A stretch of 64,000 nucleotides of DNA from JAWVFM01 sp963739355 (lineage in GTDB: Bacteria > Actinomycetota > Thermoleophilia > Solirubrobacterales > 70-9), in the NCBI GenBank assembly GCA_963739355.1, contig CAVUAD010000006.1:248001-312000 (forward strand), written 5' to 3'. The position numbers and the translations under genes were made by a program. Shown one piece after another: positions 49,685 through 58,202 of this stretch. The first letter of the stretch is position 1. Every line of letters starts with the position of its first letter. The notes beneath the pieces were generated by a model. The model ran no database searches. It was given only the letters and a program-made list of their open reading frames with translations, and was not told the origin of the DNA.

Positions 49685-51223
49685 CTATGCAGGCGTGACC
49701 GGGTTGCGGCGCGCGGAGAAGTGGCGGTCCTTCGTCTCGGCGAGCGCAAAGCGCTTGGCCAGCTCGCGGCGCAGCGCGTCGGGCTGGATCACGGCGTCCA
49801 CGACGAGCTCGGACGCGAGGTGCAGGATGTCGATGTCGGCCGCGTACTCGGCACGCTTTCGCTCGACGAACTCCGCACGCTCGGCCTCGTCGGAGAGCGC
49901 CTCGATCTGGTTGAAGAAGACCGCGTTGATCGCCGCCTCAGGCCCCATGACGGCGATCGACGCGCTCGGCAGCGCAATGCAGCAATCGGGCTCGAAGGCC
50001 GGGCCCGCCATCGCGTAGAGGCCCGCGCCGTAGGCCTTGCGGACGATCACCGAGATCTTCGGGACGGTTGCCTCCGAGACAGCCGAGATCATCTTCGCCC
50101 CGTGGCGGATGATCCCCTGTCGCTCGACGTCCGTGCCGATCATGAACCCGGGCACGTCGGCCAGGAAGAGCAGCGGCACGTTGAACGCGTTGCACGTCCA
50201 GATGAAGCGTGCCGCCTTGTCGGCCGAGTCGACGAAGAGCACGCCGCCCTTGAACTTCGGCTGGTTCGCGACGATCCCGACGACCCGCCCGTCGAGACGC
50301 GCGTAGCCGGTGACCAGCTCCTTCGCCCAGCGCGCCTGGACCTCGCAGAACGATCCGCCGTCGACCAGGGCGGCGACCAGCTCCTTGACGTCGAAGGCGG
50401 TCTTCTCGTCCTGCGGGACGATCTCGGCGACCGTGCGCTCCGCCTCGGGGTCCGCCGACGGCGCGGGCGGCGGCCCCTCGCGCCAGCTCTGCGGCATGTA
50501 GGAGAGGTAGCGGCGCGCGACGTCGATGGCCTCCTCGTCCGTGCTCGCGAGAAAGTGCCCGCATCCGGAGACCCCGGTATGCATCTTCGCCCCGCCCATC
50601 TCCTCGAGCGTGACCCTCTCGCCGATGACCATCTCGGCCATTCGCGGTGATCCGAGGTACATCGAGGCGTTGCCGTCGCGCATGATCACGACGTCGCAGA
50701 ACGCGGGGATGTAGGCGCCGCCGGCGGCCGAAGGGCCGAACAGGACGCAGATCTGCGGGACCTTCCCGGACATCCGAACCTCGTTGTGGAAGATGCGCCC
50801 CGCCCCCCGGCGCCCCGGGAACATCTTCACCTGGTCGGTGATCCTCGCGCCCGCGGAGTCCACCATGTAGATCATCGGCAGTTCCAGCGCGAGGGCCCGC
50901 TCCTGGATCCGCAGGATCTTCTCGACGGTCTTCGGGCCCCACGAGCCGGCCTTCACCGTCGGGTCGTTGGCCATCAGCGCGACCCTGCGCCCGCCCACCG
51001 TCGCGAGCCCGGTGACGACGCCGTCGGCGCCGAGCCCCTCCTGGTCCCAGTTCGCGAGGAGCGCCTCCTCGGAGAACGACTCGGGGTCAACGAGGCGCGC
51101 CACGCGCTCGCGCACGGGCAACTTTCCCTGCTCGGCGGTCTTCGAGTGGTGGCGCTCAGGGCCGCCGCCGTATGCCGCCTCGAGCGCCGCCTCGAGGTCC
51201 GGCGTCAGGCGCGTCTCACTCAC
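49685..51223 (-). CDS. Acyl-CoA carboxylase beta (carboxyltransferase) subunit
   Basis: A 512-residue carboxyltransferase of the PccB/MccB/AccD5 type. It opens HSKTAEQGKLPVRERVARLV, has MVDSAGARITDQ and FGPSAAGGAYIPAF (oxyanion hole of the acyl-CoA site), GQ-like CGHFLASTDEEAID, and the biotin-site LADVPGFMIGTDVERQGIIR with KAYGAGLYAM. It carries out the second half-reaction of propionyl-, acetyl- or methylcrotonyl-CoA carboxylase and needs an alpha subunit from elsewhere. The GTG at 51223 overlaps the DivIVA-like gene stop by eight bases. Nearby HMG-CoA lyase makes methylcrotonyl-CoA one possible substrate. Confidence 0.9.
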   Translation of the reverse strand: MSETRLTPDLEAALEAAYGGGPERHHSKTAEQGKLPVRERVARLVDPESFSEEALLANWDQEGLGADGVVTGLATVGGRRVALMANDPTVKAGSWGPKTVEKILRIQERALALELPMIYMVDSAGARITDQVKMFPGRRGAGRIFHNEVRMSGKVPQICVLFGPSAAGGAYIPAFCDVVIMRDGNASMYLGSPRMAEMVIGERVTLEEMGGAKMHTGVSGCGHFLASTDEEAIDVARRYLSYMPQSWREGPPPAPSADPEAERTVAEIVPQDEKTAFDVKELVAALVDGGSFCEVQARWAKELVTGYARLDGRVVGIVANQPKFKGGVLFVDSADKAARFIWTCNAFNVPLLFLADVPGFMIGTDVERQGIIRHGAKMISAVSEATVPKISVIVRKAYGAGLYAMAGPAFEPDCCIALPSASIAVMGPEAAINAVFFNQIEALSDEAERAEFVERKRAEYAADIDILHLASELVVDAVIQPDALRRELAKRFALAETKDRHFSARRNPVTPA

Positions 51224-51923
51224 GGTGGGCGCTTGGCTCGGGCTCGGCGGGAAGCTCCTCGTCCTCCGAGGCGGCCGGCTCCGCTTCCACCGGCTCCTCC
51301 GCGCCGAGGGGCCCCACGCTCTCCCCCTCCTCCGCCACGTCCTCGAGCTCGCCCGCCATCTCGCGCAGCTCGTCGATGAGCTGCAGGCGGCGGGCGTCGA
51401 GGCGCTCGATGGTCGCCGCCAGCACCTGCCGGCGCTCCAGGCTGCGGTTGAGAAGCTCCTGGGAGCGCTCCTCGGCTGCCGCCACCAGCTGCTGCGCCTT
51501 CTGGTTGGCCTCGGCGACCAGCCGCCGCGCCTCCTCGGTCGCGCGCTCGCGCGCGTCGCTTGCGAACTCGCGCGCCTCCTCGCGCGCGCGCTCGGCCGCC
51601 TCGGTCGCGCTCTTTCGCAGGTTTCCGGCCTCCGTCGACGCATCGGTCTGGAGCATTCGCGCCGTCTCCTCGGCCGCGGTCAGGATCTCCGTGGTCGACT
51701 GGCCGACCTCCTCGAGCTTGCGCTTCACGGCATCGGGGTCGAAGGTGCCCGAGTCGGACTCCAGGTGCTTGGCGATGCTGCTCAGGAACTCGTCGACCTG
51801 GTGGCGGTCGTAGCCGCGAACCGCCAGCGAGAAGTCGGCGCGGCGCAAGCGGTCGAGGATGCCCCGCGTACGCGCGGGGTCTGCCTGGAGCTTCCGGGTC
51901 GGCTCCTCGTGGGCGTCAGCCAT
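51216..51923 (-). CDS. DivIVA-like coiled-coil protein
   Basis: A 235-residue protein. Residues about 30-58 are a DivIVA-type membrane-binding motif (DFSLAVRGYDRHQVDEFLSS). Residues 65-200 form a long Ala/Glu/Arg-rich coiled coil (ATEAAERAREEAREFASDAR), and the C-terminal 35 residues are acidic and Pro/Glu-rich. Proteins of this type mark cell poles or septa, or scaffold membrane complexes. Here it is coupled by overlap to an acyl-CoA carboxylase subunit, so it may position that enzyme. The ATG start follows an 18-base gap from the dehydrogenase. Confidence 0.82.
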   Translation of the reverse strand: MADAHEEPTRKLQADPARTRGILDRLRRADFSLAVRGYDRHQVDEFLSSIAKHLESDSGTFDPDAVKRKLEEVGQSTTEILTAAEETARMLQTDASTEAGNLRKSATEAAERAREEAREFASDARERATEEARRLVAEANQKAQQLVAAAEERSQELLNRSLERRQVLAATIERLDARRLQLIDELREMAGELEDVAEEGESVGPLGAEEPVEAEPAASEDEELPAEPEPSAHRE

Positions 51924-51940
51924 CGCCCTAAAAGTAGCGT

Positions 51941-52825
51941 TCAGCCGCTGGGCTCTACTGCAACGGGCTTCTCACCCGCGTAGTCGTAGAAGCCGCGGCC
52001 GGACTTGCGGCCGTAGTGACCGGCCTCCACCAGCTTCGTCAGGCTGCCGGGCGCGGAGAAGCGCTCCTCCCCGTAGGCCTCGTACATCACGGCGGCGATC
52101 GACGCCAGCGTGTCCAGGCCGACGAAGTCTGAGAGCGTCAGCGGGCCCATGGGGTGGCTCGCGCCGGCCATCATCCCGGCGTCGATGTCCTCGATGGAGC
52201 CGACGCCCTGCTCGTGGGCGCGGATCGCGTCCAGCATGTAGGGCACGAGCAGGCGGTTGACGATGAAGCCGCGGTTGTCGCGAGCGGCGACGTTGGTCTT
52301 GCCGAGCGTCTCGCCGAGCTCGAAGCCCAGCTCGATTGCCTCGTCGCCGGTCCCCTCGGCCCGCACGATCTCGAGCAGGGGCATCACCTGCGGGGGGTTG
52401 AAGAAGTGGAGACCCAGGAAGCGCTCCGGGCGGGACGTCACGGCGGCCTGGTCGGCGACGGACAGCGACGAGGTGTTGGTGGCCAGGAACGCCCCCTCCT
52501 TGACGAGCGGATCCACCGCGCGCCACATCTCGAGCTTGCGGTCGAGGTCCTCGTCGATCGCCTCGATGACGAGGTCGCAGTCGGCGAGGTCGGCGTAGTC
52601 GAGGGTTGGCGTGATCCGGCCGAGGACCGCGTCCGCGTCGGCCTGCTCCATCCGGCCCTTCTCGACGGCGCGGCCGAGCTGCTTGGAGATCTTCGCCATT
52701 CCCTTGTCGAGGCGGTCCTGCTCGATCTCGCGGACCACGACGTCCCAGCCGGCCTGGGAGCAGATCTGGGTGATGCCGTGGCCCATCAGGCCCGCACCGA
52801 GAACTCCGACCTTCGCTATCTCCAC
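51941..52825 (-). CDS. 3-hydroxybutyryl-CoA dehydrogenase
   Basis: 294 residues. NAD-binding start KVGVLGAGLMGHGITQ, NTSSLSVADQAA with the catalytic Ser region, the catalytic His-Glu pair in GLHFFNPPQVMPLLEIV, and the C-terminal dimer domain with NRGFIVNRLLVPYMLDA and GADHP-like GASHPMGPLTLSDFVGLD. It interconverts 3-hydroxybutyryl-CoA and acetoacetyl-CoA. Lies in a minus-strand run with the DivIVA-like and acyl-CoA carboxylase genes, and meets the acetoacetyl-CoA synthetase product. Confidence 0.93.
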   Translation of the reverse strand: MEIAKVGVLGAGLMGHGITQICSQAGWDVVVREIEQDRLDKGMAKISKQLGRAVEKGRMEQADADAVLGRITPTLDYADLADCDLVIEAIDEDLDRKLEMWRAVDPLVKEGAFLATNTSSLSVADQAAVTSRPERFLGLHFFNPPQVMPLLEIVRAEGTGDEAIELGFELGETLGKTNVAARDNRGFIVNRLLVPYMLDAIRAHEQGVGSIEDIDAGMMAGASHPMGPLTLSDFVGLDTLASIAAVMYEAYGEERFSAPGSLTKLVEAGHYGRKSGRGFYDYAGEKPVAVEPSG

Positions 52826-52876
52826 GCGTTCACGTCTCCTTCTCCGGGCTGCCGCCGGTCAGTGGGAGCGCGCAGA

Positions 52877-53269
52877 CTAGCGAGGCGGCGTCAGGCCGAC
52901 GCGCTCGAACTCGGCGGCCATGGCCGTGGCCAGCGCGTTCATCCCGGACATCGGCCGCACCATGACCGTCAGCTCGCGGACCTTCCCGTCCGCGTCGAAG
53001 CGCAGCAGGTCGAGGCCCTGGACCTCGCGGTCGCCGACCCTCGCCTCGAAGATCAGCGCGGCCTCGTCGTCGTTCTCGAAGCGGTCCGTGTAACGGAAGT
53101 CCTCGAAGACCTTCATCGCGCCCTCGGTGAGGATCAGGCCGACGACGTCGCGGCCCTCATACGCCTTGAAGACGACCGGGCTGCGAAACACCACGTCCTC
53201 GGCGAGGACATCCGGCACGGCCGCGGTGTCCATCGCCTTGACCGCGTTCATGAACGCGTCGCTCTTCAC
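52877..53269 (-). CDS. SnoaL/NTF2-like small protein
   Basis: 130 residues from the GTG at 53269; the frame is open upstream inside the HMG-CoA lyase gene, where it is not protein-like for this family. The sequence has the NTF2-like cone pattern: FMNAVKAMDTAAVPDVLAED, VVFRSPVVFKAYEGRDVVG, FRYTDRFENDDEAALIFEA and DGKVRELTVMVRP. Proteins of this type can be enzymes or ligand-binding subunits; no catalytic residue can be assigned. It follows the HMG-CoA lyase upstream on the same strand. Confidence 0.8.
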   Translation of the reverse strand: MKSDAFMNAVKAMDTAAVPDVLAEDVVFRSPVVFKAYEGRDVVGLILTEGAMKVFEDFRYTDRFENDDEAALIFEARVGDREVQGLDLLRFDADGKVRELTVMVRPMSGMNALATAMAAEFERVGLTPPR

Positions 53270-53279
53270 GGCGCAGACC

Positions 53280-54197
53280 CTACCGGTGCCAGTCCACCGG
53301 GCCCGCCGTGAGCAGGTGCGCGCCGAGCGGACGCCCCAGGACCTCCTGGACGGCGCGCGAGGCGCCGAGCAGCGCCTCGAGGTCGATTCCCGTCTCGATC
53401 CCCATCTCGTGGAACATCGACACCAGGTCCTCCGTGCCGACGTTCCCGGTGGAGCCGGGCGGAACCGGGCAACCGCCGAGCTCGCCGAACGACGACTCGA
53501 ACGAGTCGATGCCCTCCTCCAGCGCCGCCAGCGCGTTCGCGAGGCCCTGCCCGCGTGTGTTGTGGAAGTGGGCGGTGAGCTCGACGCCCTCCAGGCGGTC
53601 TCTGGCGGCCGCGAAGAACGCATGGACCTGGCGCGGATTCGCCATGCCGGTGGTGTCGCCGAAGCCGACTTCCACGCAGCCCGCCTCGGCAAGGTGCGCG
53701 GCGATCTCGAAGACGCGCTCGGCGGGCACCTCGCCCTCGTACGGGCACCCAAACGACGTCGAGATCACGCCCTCGCAGCGCAGCTCCGCCTGGCGCGCCG
53801 TGGCGAGCGTCGCCTCCAGACCACTCAGCGACTCGGCGATCGAGCGGTTGACGTTCTTCTGATTGTGGGTCTCCGAGGCCGAGAGGAAGACGTTGATCTC
53901 GTCGAAGCGGCCGCGGTGCCGGAGGGCGCGCTCCAGGCCGCGCTCGTTTGGGATGAGCACCGAGTAGCTGACCCCGTCGGGGCGGTCCACCGCCTCGAGG
54001 ACCTCCTCGGCGTCGGCGAGCTGCGGGATGACGTCTGGCCGCACGAACGAGGTGATTTCGAGGCGCGTGACCCCGCTCGACGCCAGCATCCCGATGAGCC
54101 GCACCTTTTCTTCGGTCGAAATGACCTCGGGCTCGTTCTGGAAGCCGTCGCGCGGGCCTACCTCGCGGACGCGGACCCTGTTCGGCAATGAGCTCAC
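53280..54197 (-). CDS. mvaB: Hydroxymethylglutaryl-CoA lyase
   Basis: A 305-residue TIM-barrel lyase. It begins VREVGPRDGFQNEPEVI (metal-binding Asp), ITSFVRPDVIPQ, SASETHNQKNVNRS, GCPYEGEVPAERV, GDTTGMANP and HFHNTRGQGLAN (His pair), and has FGELGGCPVPPGSTGNVGTE with the catalytic Cys loop. It splits HMG-CoA into acetyl-CoA and acetoacetate at the end of leucine breakdown. Acetoacetyl-CoA synthetase encoded at 44.4 kb would reactivate the acetoacetate. GTG start. Confidence 0.93.
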   Translation of the reverse strand: MSSLPNRVRVREVGPRDGFQNEPEVISTEEKVRLIGMLASSGVTRLEITSFVRPDVIPQLADAEEVLEAVDRPDGVSYSVLIPNERGLERALRHRGRFDEINVFLSASETHNQKNVNRSIAESLSGLEATLATARQAELRCEGVISTSFGCPYEGEVPAERVFEIAAHLAEAGCVEVGFGDTTGMANPRQVHAFFAAARDRLEGVELTAHFHNTRGQGLANALAALEEGIDSFESSFGELGGCPVPPGSTGNVGTEDLVSMFHEMGIETGIDLEALLGASRAVQEVLGRPLGAHLLTAGPVDWHR

Positions 54198-54212
54198 GCA
54201 GGCAGGCTAGCC

Positions 54213-54262
54213 ACCGAACGTCCCGGACCCAGCGCTATGTGTGGGGTTGCGGGACGTTCGGT
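54213..54262. repeat. 13-base inverted repeat upstream of mvaB
   Basis: ACCGAACGTCCCG (54213-54225) and its exact reverse complement (54250-54262) flank a 24-base G-rich loop in the gap between the SDR and mvaB genes. It could be a terminator for the SDR transcript or a regulator binding site just upstream of mvaB. There is no T tract. Confidence 0.6.
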
Positions 54263-54369
54263 ACGCAGGGGTGGGTGCTACTCGGACCTGACACGGCCCA
54301 CGTCGGTGAGCAGGAGGTCCTCGACGGTGAACTTGTCCGTGCGCGACGCGCCGGGCTCAAGCGCCAAGC

Positions 54370-55107
54370 TCAGACCATCCCGAGGCCGCCGGAGACGCCT
54401 AGCGTCTCGCCGGTCACGTAGGACGCGTCGTCCGAGGCCAGGAAGGCGATCGCGGCCGCGACCTCCTCGGGCTGGCCGAGGCGCCCGAGCTGGGTACCCG
54501 CCTTCATGTTGTCGAGGAGCTTCTGGCCGATCTCGCCGAAGTCGGCGGCGCCCATCAGGAGCGGCGTCTCGATCGGGCCCGGCGCGACCGAGTTCGCCGT
54601 GATGCCGTAGCGCGCGTACTCCCGGGCGATGACCTTCATGAAGGCGATGACGCCGCCCTTCGCGGCCGAGTAGACGGCCGAGCCCTTCGAGCCGACTCGC
54701 CCGGCCTCGGAGGACGTGGAGACGATGCGCCCGTAGCCGGCGGCGCGCATCCCGGGGAGCGCGGCATGGGTACAGGCCATCACGCCGACGAGGTTCACGC
54801 CGAGCACGCGCTGCCACTGATCCGGCGTCGTCTCGCCGAAGAAGCCGAACTCGTCCATGCCGGCGTTGTTGATGAGGATGTCGAGCGTGCCTCCGGCGGC
54901 CTCGACGGCCGCCTTCGCGGACTCCGGGTCGGTGACGTCGAGCCTGACCGCGTGCCCGGAGATCTCCGCGGCGACATCGCTCGCGCCCTCCTCGTTCAGG
55001 TCGCCGATCCAGACCTCGGCGCCCTCGGCCGCGAGCCGCCGGGAGGTCGCCGCGCCGATTCCGCTCGCGCCGCCGGTGACGAGCGCCTTTCGTCCCTCGA
55101 GCCTCAT
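54370..55107 (-). CDS. Short-chain dehydrogenase/reductase (FabG-like)
   Basis: A 245-residue classical SDR: cofactor motif TGGASGIGAA, Asp after beta 2 (IGDLNEEGAS, so NAD is likelier than NADP), NNAGMDEF, catalytic Ser in IVSTSSEAG, and Tyr/Lys in YSAAKGG. It ends in the family's YVTGETLGVSGGLGM. The ATG at 55107 is chosen; the frame is open to 55155. Its location next to HMG-CoA lyase and 3-hydroxyacyl-CoA dehydrogenase suggests a 3-hydroxyacyl substrate, but SDR specificity cannot be read from sequence. Confidence 0.9.
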   Translation of the reverse strand: MRLEGRKALVTGGASGIGAATSRRLAAEGAEVWIGDLNEEGASDVAAEISGHAVRLDVTDPESAKAAVEAAGGTLDILINNAGMDEFGFFGETTPDQWQRVLGVNLVGVMACTHAALPGMRAAGYGRIVSTSSEAGRVGSKGSAVYSAAKGGVIAFMKVIAREYARYGITANSVAPGPIETPLLMGAADFGEIGQKLLDNMKAGTQLGRLGQPEEVAAAIAFLASDDASYVTGETLGVSGGLGMV

Positions 55108-55169
55108 GCGCGCGGGAGCATATGCGCCCGGGCCTGACCGGCGCGGTCGCGCCATAGACTTCCGCGCCG

Positions 55170-55862
55170 ATGAGCGATCAGGACGCCATCCCGATCATCG
55201 GCGGCACCGGCGCGCTCGGCTTCGGCCTCGCGCTGCGCCTGGCGGCGGCCGGGCGCACCGTGGTCATCGGGTCGCGCAGCGACGAGCGCGCCACCGAGGC
55301 GGCGGGGCGCCTTCGCGAGCAGCTCCCACAGGCGTCGGTGGAGGGGCTCGAGAACGACGCCGCGGCCCGGCGAGGGCCCATCGTCTTCCTCACGGTCCCG
55401 TTCCGGGCGCAGTCGGAGAACCTCAACAACCTGCGCGGCGCGCTCGAGGAGGGCCAGCTCCTCGTTGACTGCACCTCGCCGCTCGCGGCGGCGGTCGGCG
55501 GCAAGGCGGCCCGCTCGCTCGGCGTGTGGCAGGGCTCCGCGGCTCAGCAGGCGCAGGAGATGGTGCCCGAGGGCGTGACCGTGGTGGCCGCCCTGCACAC
55601 CATCGGCGCCCCGATGCTTGGCAACCTCGACGCCGAGCTCGACGAGGACGTCCTGATCTGCGGCGACCGCAAGGCCGACAAGGCCCGTGTGGCCGAGCTG
55701 GTCGAGCTCATCCCCGGGCTGCGCGCCGTCAACGCCGGCGCGCTGGAGATGGCGCGGATCGTGGAGCAGCTGACGCCGCTCCTGATCTCGGTGAACACGC
55801 GGTACAAGACCCACGCCGGCGTCCGGATCACGGGCCTTCCGGACGCCGACCACTGGTCTTGA
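55170..55862 (+). CDS. npdG: NADPH-dependent F420 reductase
   Basis: A 230-residue protein with the N-terminal NADP-binding motif IIGGTGALGFGLALRLAAAG and IGSRSDERA, and the downstream VVAALHTIGAPMLGNL and DVLICGDRKADK typical of F420:NADP oxidoreductase. It transfers hydride between NADPH and F420. First gene of a plus-strand run npdG-cofD-cofC-cofE in which each stop overlaps the next start, so cofactor synthesis and reduction are co-expressed. It is divergent from the SDR. Confidence 0.9.
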   Translation: MSDQDAIPIIGGTGALGFGLALRLAAAGRTVVIGSRSDERATEAAGRLREQLPQASVEGLENDAAARRGPIVFLTVPFRAQSENLNNLRGALEEGQLLVDCTSPLAAAVGGKAARSLGVWQGSAAQQAQEMVPEGVTVVAALHTIGAPMLGNLDAELDEDVLICGDRKADKARVAELVELIPGLRAVNAGALEMARIVEQLTPLLISVNTRYKTHAGVRITGLPDADHWS

Positions 55863-56797
55863 CGCCTCCCGAGCGCGTCGTGGTGCTCGCCGGGGGCACC
55901 GGCGGGGCGAAGCTGGCCGCCGGAGTCCAGGAGGTGATCGGCGGCGGGCTCTCGGTGATCGCCAACACCGGCGACGACTGGGAGGTCCACGGCCTGCTGG
56001 TGTCGCCGGATCCCGACCTGGTCACGTACTGGCTCTCGGGCCAGATCGATGCCGAGCGCGGCTGGGGGATCCGCGACGACTCGTTCACGGTCCACGAGCG
56101 CCTGGAGCAGCTCGGAGCGCCCGGCTGGTTCCAGCTGTCGGACCGCGACCTCGCCACCTGCCTCTACCGCACCGAGTTCATTGCCGCCGGCGGCACGCTC
56201 ACCGCCGCCCAGGGACAGATCGCCCGCGCCCTGGGCGCGACCGCGGCGGTGCTGCCGATGTGCGAGGAGCGCGTGCGGACGCGGGTCCGGACCCCGGCGG
56301 GGTGGCGGGCGCTCCAGGAGTTCCTCATCCTCGACCAGGGCGAGGCGCCGATCGAGGCGATCGAGGTGGACGGGCTCGACGTCGCGCAGGCCACCCCGGA
56401 GGTCCTCGAGGCCGTCGCCGCCGCCGACGCCATCGTGATCGGGCCGTCGAACCCGGTGATCTCGATCGGGCCCATCCTGTCGATCCCGGGTCTTCGCCAG
56501 GCCGTCGCCGACGCCGCCGCGCCCGTGATCGCCGTCAGCCCCTTCGTCGCCGGCCGCGCCGTGAAGGGGCCAACCGAGGCGTTCATGGGCGCGATCGGAC
56601 GGCCGTCGACGGCGGCCGGGGTTGCCTCGCTCTACGAGGGGCTTCTGGACGCGGTGGTGGTCGACGAGGACGACCCGGACGACGGGCCGGAGGGGATCCA
56701 GGTGTTCAGCTGCCCGACGCTCATGGAGGGCGCGGAAGGGCGGCGCGCCCTCGCCCGGCGCGTGCTCGAGCTCGCCGCGACCATGATCGGCGAATGA
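55859..56797 (+). CDS. cofD: 2-phospho-L-lactate transferase (F420 biosynthesis)
   Basis: 312 residues from a TTG overlapping the npdG stop. The CofD/FbiA motifs are clear: VVLAGGTGGAKLAAGVQEV, VIANTGDDWEVHGL, SPDPDLVTYWLSG, RGWGIRDDSF, LSDRDLATCLYR and IGPSNPVISIGPIL. It joins the phospho-lactyl (or phosphoenolpyruvyl) unit to the deazaflavin Fo, giving F420-0 or its dehydro form. Known as fbiA in mycobacteria. It overlaps cofC by four bases. Confidence 0.95.
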   Translation: MTPPERVVVLAGGTGGAKLAAGVQEVIGGGLSVIANTGDDWEVHGLLVSPDPDLVTYWLSGQIDAERGWGIRDDSFTVHERLEQLGAPGWFQLSDRDLATCLYRTEFIAAGGTLTAAQGQIARALGATAAVLPMCEERVRTRVRTPAGWRALQEFLILDQGEAPIEAIEVDGLDVAQATPEVLEAVAAADAIVIGPSNPVISIGPILSIPGLRQAVADAAAPVIAVSPFVAGRAVKGPTEAFMGAIGRPSTAAGVASLYEGLLDAVVVDEDDPDDGPEGIQVFSCPTLMEGAEGRRALARRVLELAATMIGE

Positions 56798-57456
56798 AGG
56801 CGACGGTGGTGCTGCCGGTGAAGCGCTTCGCCGCCGCCAAGCGCCGGCTGGCCGGCAGCGTCGACGACCGCGGGCGCGCGCTGCTCCTCGGAGCGATGCT
56901 GGAGGACGTCCTCGCCGCGACCGACGGTGCCGCGTCGGTGGAGCGAGTCGTGGTGGTCACCGGCGAGCGGCGCGCCGAGCGCGTGGCGATGCGCTCCGCC
57001 CAGCGCCTCACCACGCCGATCGAGGTGCTCCGCGACCCCTCGGACCAGGGGCACTCGGAGGCGGCGACGCTTGGGGTGCTCCGCGCCAAGGCGCTCGGCG
57101 CCGGCTGCGCGGCGCTGCTGCCAGGCGACTGCCCGCTGCTCGATCCCGCCGAGCTGGACGCGGTGCTCGAGCGGGCGGCCGAGGGGCGCGTCGGCGTCAT
57201 CCCGGATCGCCACGGCGAGGGGACGAACGGTCTCGTACTCACTCCCCCCGACGCCATCGGGCCCGCATTCGGGCCTGGCAGCCGGGAGCGCCATCTCGAG
57301 CTCGCCGCCGCGCGCGGGCTGCGTGGTGAGGTCGACGCCGTTGCCTCGCTGGGGCTCGACCTGGACACTCCCGACGACCTCGCCGAGCTGCGGGCCACGC
57401 TCGCCCGCGATCCCGGCGCCGCACCCCGCACGGCCGCGGCCCTGGAAGAGCTTTGA
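56794..57456 (+). CDS. cofC: Phospholactate/phosphoenolpyruvate guanylyltransferase (F420 biosynthesis)
   Basis: 220 residues. It begins VVLPVKRFAAAKRRLAG, the nucleotidyltransferase signature, continues with PSDQGHSEAATLGVLRAKAL, LLPGDCPLLDPAELD and GVIPDRHGEGTNGLVLTPP, and ends in the SLGLDLDTPDDLAEL motif. It activates phospholactate or phosphoenolpyruvate with GTP for CofD. Known as fbiD in mycobacteria. The ATG shares bases with the cofD stop and its stop overlaps the cofE start. Confidence 0.93.
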   Translation: MKATVVLPVKRFAAAKRRLAGSVDDRGRALLLGAMLEDVLAATDGAASVERVVVVTGERRAERVAMRSAQRLTTPIEVLRDPSDQGHSEAATLGVLRAKALGAGCAALLPGDCPLLDPAELDAVLERAAEGRVGVIPDRHGEGTNGLVLTPPDAIGPAFGPGSRERHLELAAARGLRGEVDAVASLGLDLDTPDDLAELRATLARDPGAAPRTAAALEEL

Positions 57457-58202
57457 GCGCGTTCGAGGTCATCCCGGTCGCGGGCCTCCCCGAGGTCACG
57501 GAGGGGACGGACCTCGGGGAGCTGGTCGTGGGCGGCCTGGCGGACGTCGCGGACGACGACATCGTCGTGATCTCGCAGAAGGTCGTCTCGAAGGCGGAGG
57601 GGCGCGTCTGCGACCTCGCGGTGATCGAGCCCTCCGACCGCGCGCTCGAGCTCGCCGGGCAGGTCGAGAAGGACCCTCGCCTCGTCGAGCTCGTCCTCGG
57701 CGAGACGCGCCAGGTGATCCGCTCGACCCCGGGCGTCTTGATCGTCCGCACCTGGTCGGGCCTGGTCTGCGCGAACGCCGGGATCGACGCCTCGAACGTG
57801 CCGGGCGACGAGCACGTCGCGCTGCTCCCCGAGGATCCCGACGCGTCGGCCCGGCGCATCCGCGGCGAGATCCGCGCGGCGTCAGGGAGCTCGCCGGCCG
57901 TCGTCATCGCCGACAGCTTCGGGCGCGCCTGGCGGCTCGGGCAGGCGGACGTGGCGATCGGCTGCGCCGGCCTCGACCCAATCGACGACTGGCGCGGCCG
58001 GGACGACCGCGAGGGACGCGAGCTCGCCGCCACCGCAATCGCCGTGGCCGATCAGGTGGCGGCCGCCGCGGACTTGTCGCGGGACAAGGTGGCCGGCGTG
58101 CCGGTTGCCATGATCCGCGGCCTCGAGCGCCGCGTCACGGCCCCCGACGGCCCTGGGGCGGCTGCCATCCAGCGCCCGGAGGCCGAGGACCTCTTCGGCT
58201 GA
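57453..58202 (+). CDS. cofE: F420-0:gamma-glutamyl ligase, single-domain form
   Basis: 249 residues from a TTG overlapping the cofC stop. CofE motifs: ISQKVVSKAEGR, RTWSGLVCANAGIDASNVP, PEDPDASARRIRG and VIADSFGRAWRLGQADVAIG. It adds glutamates to F420-0 using GTP. Mycobacterial FbiB carries an additional C-terminal FMN reductase domain of about 200 residues; here that domain is absent, as in archaeal CofE. A separate dehydro-F420-0 reductase would be needed if phosphoenolpyruvate is the precursor. Confidence 0.94.
   Translation: MSAFEVIPVAGLPEVTEGTDLGELVVGGLADVADDDIVVISQKVVSKAEGRVCDLAVIEPSDRALELAGQVEKDPRLVELVLGETRQVIRSTPGVLIVRTWSGLVCANAGIDASNVPGDEHVALLPEDPDASARRIRGEIRAASGSSPAVVIADSFGRAWRLGQADVAIGCAGLDPIDDWRGRDDREGRELAATAIAVADQVAAAADLSRDKVAGVPVAMIRGLERRVTAPDGPGAAAIQRPEAEDLFG

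Noticed and set aside
54278..54817. Minus-strand frame ending in EPGASRTDKFTVEDLLLTDVG
   Set aside because: Most of it is a shadow of the SDR gene. The end resembles the start of MaoC-type dehydratases, but it is only about 29 residues and stops, so it is too short to call.
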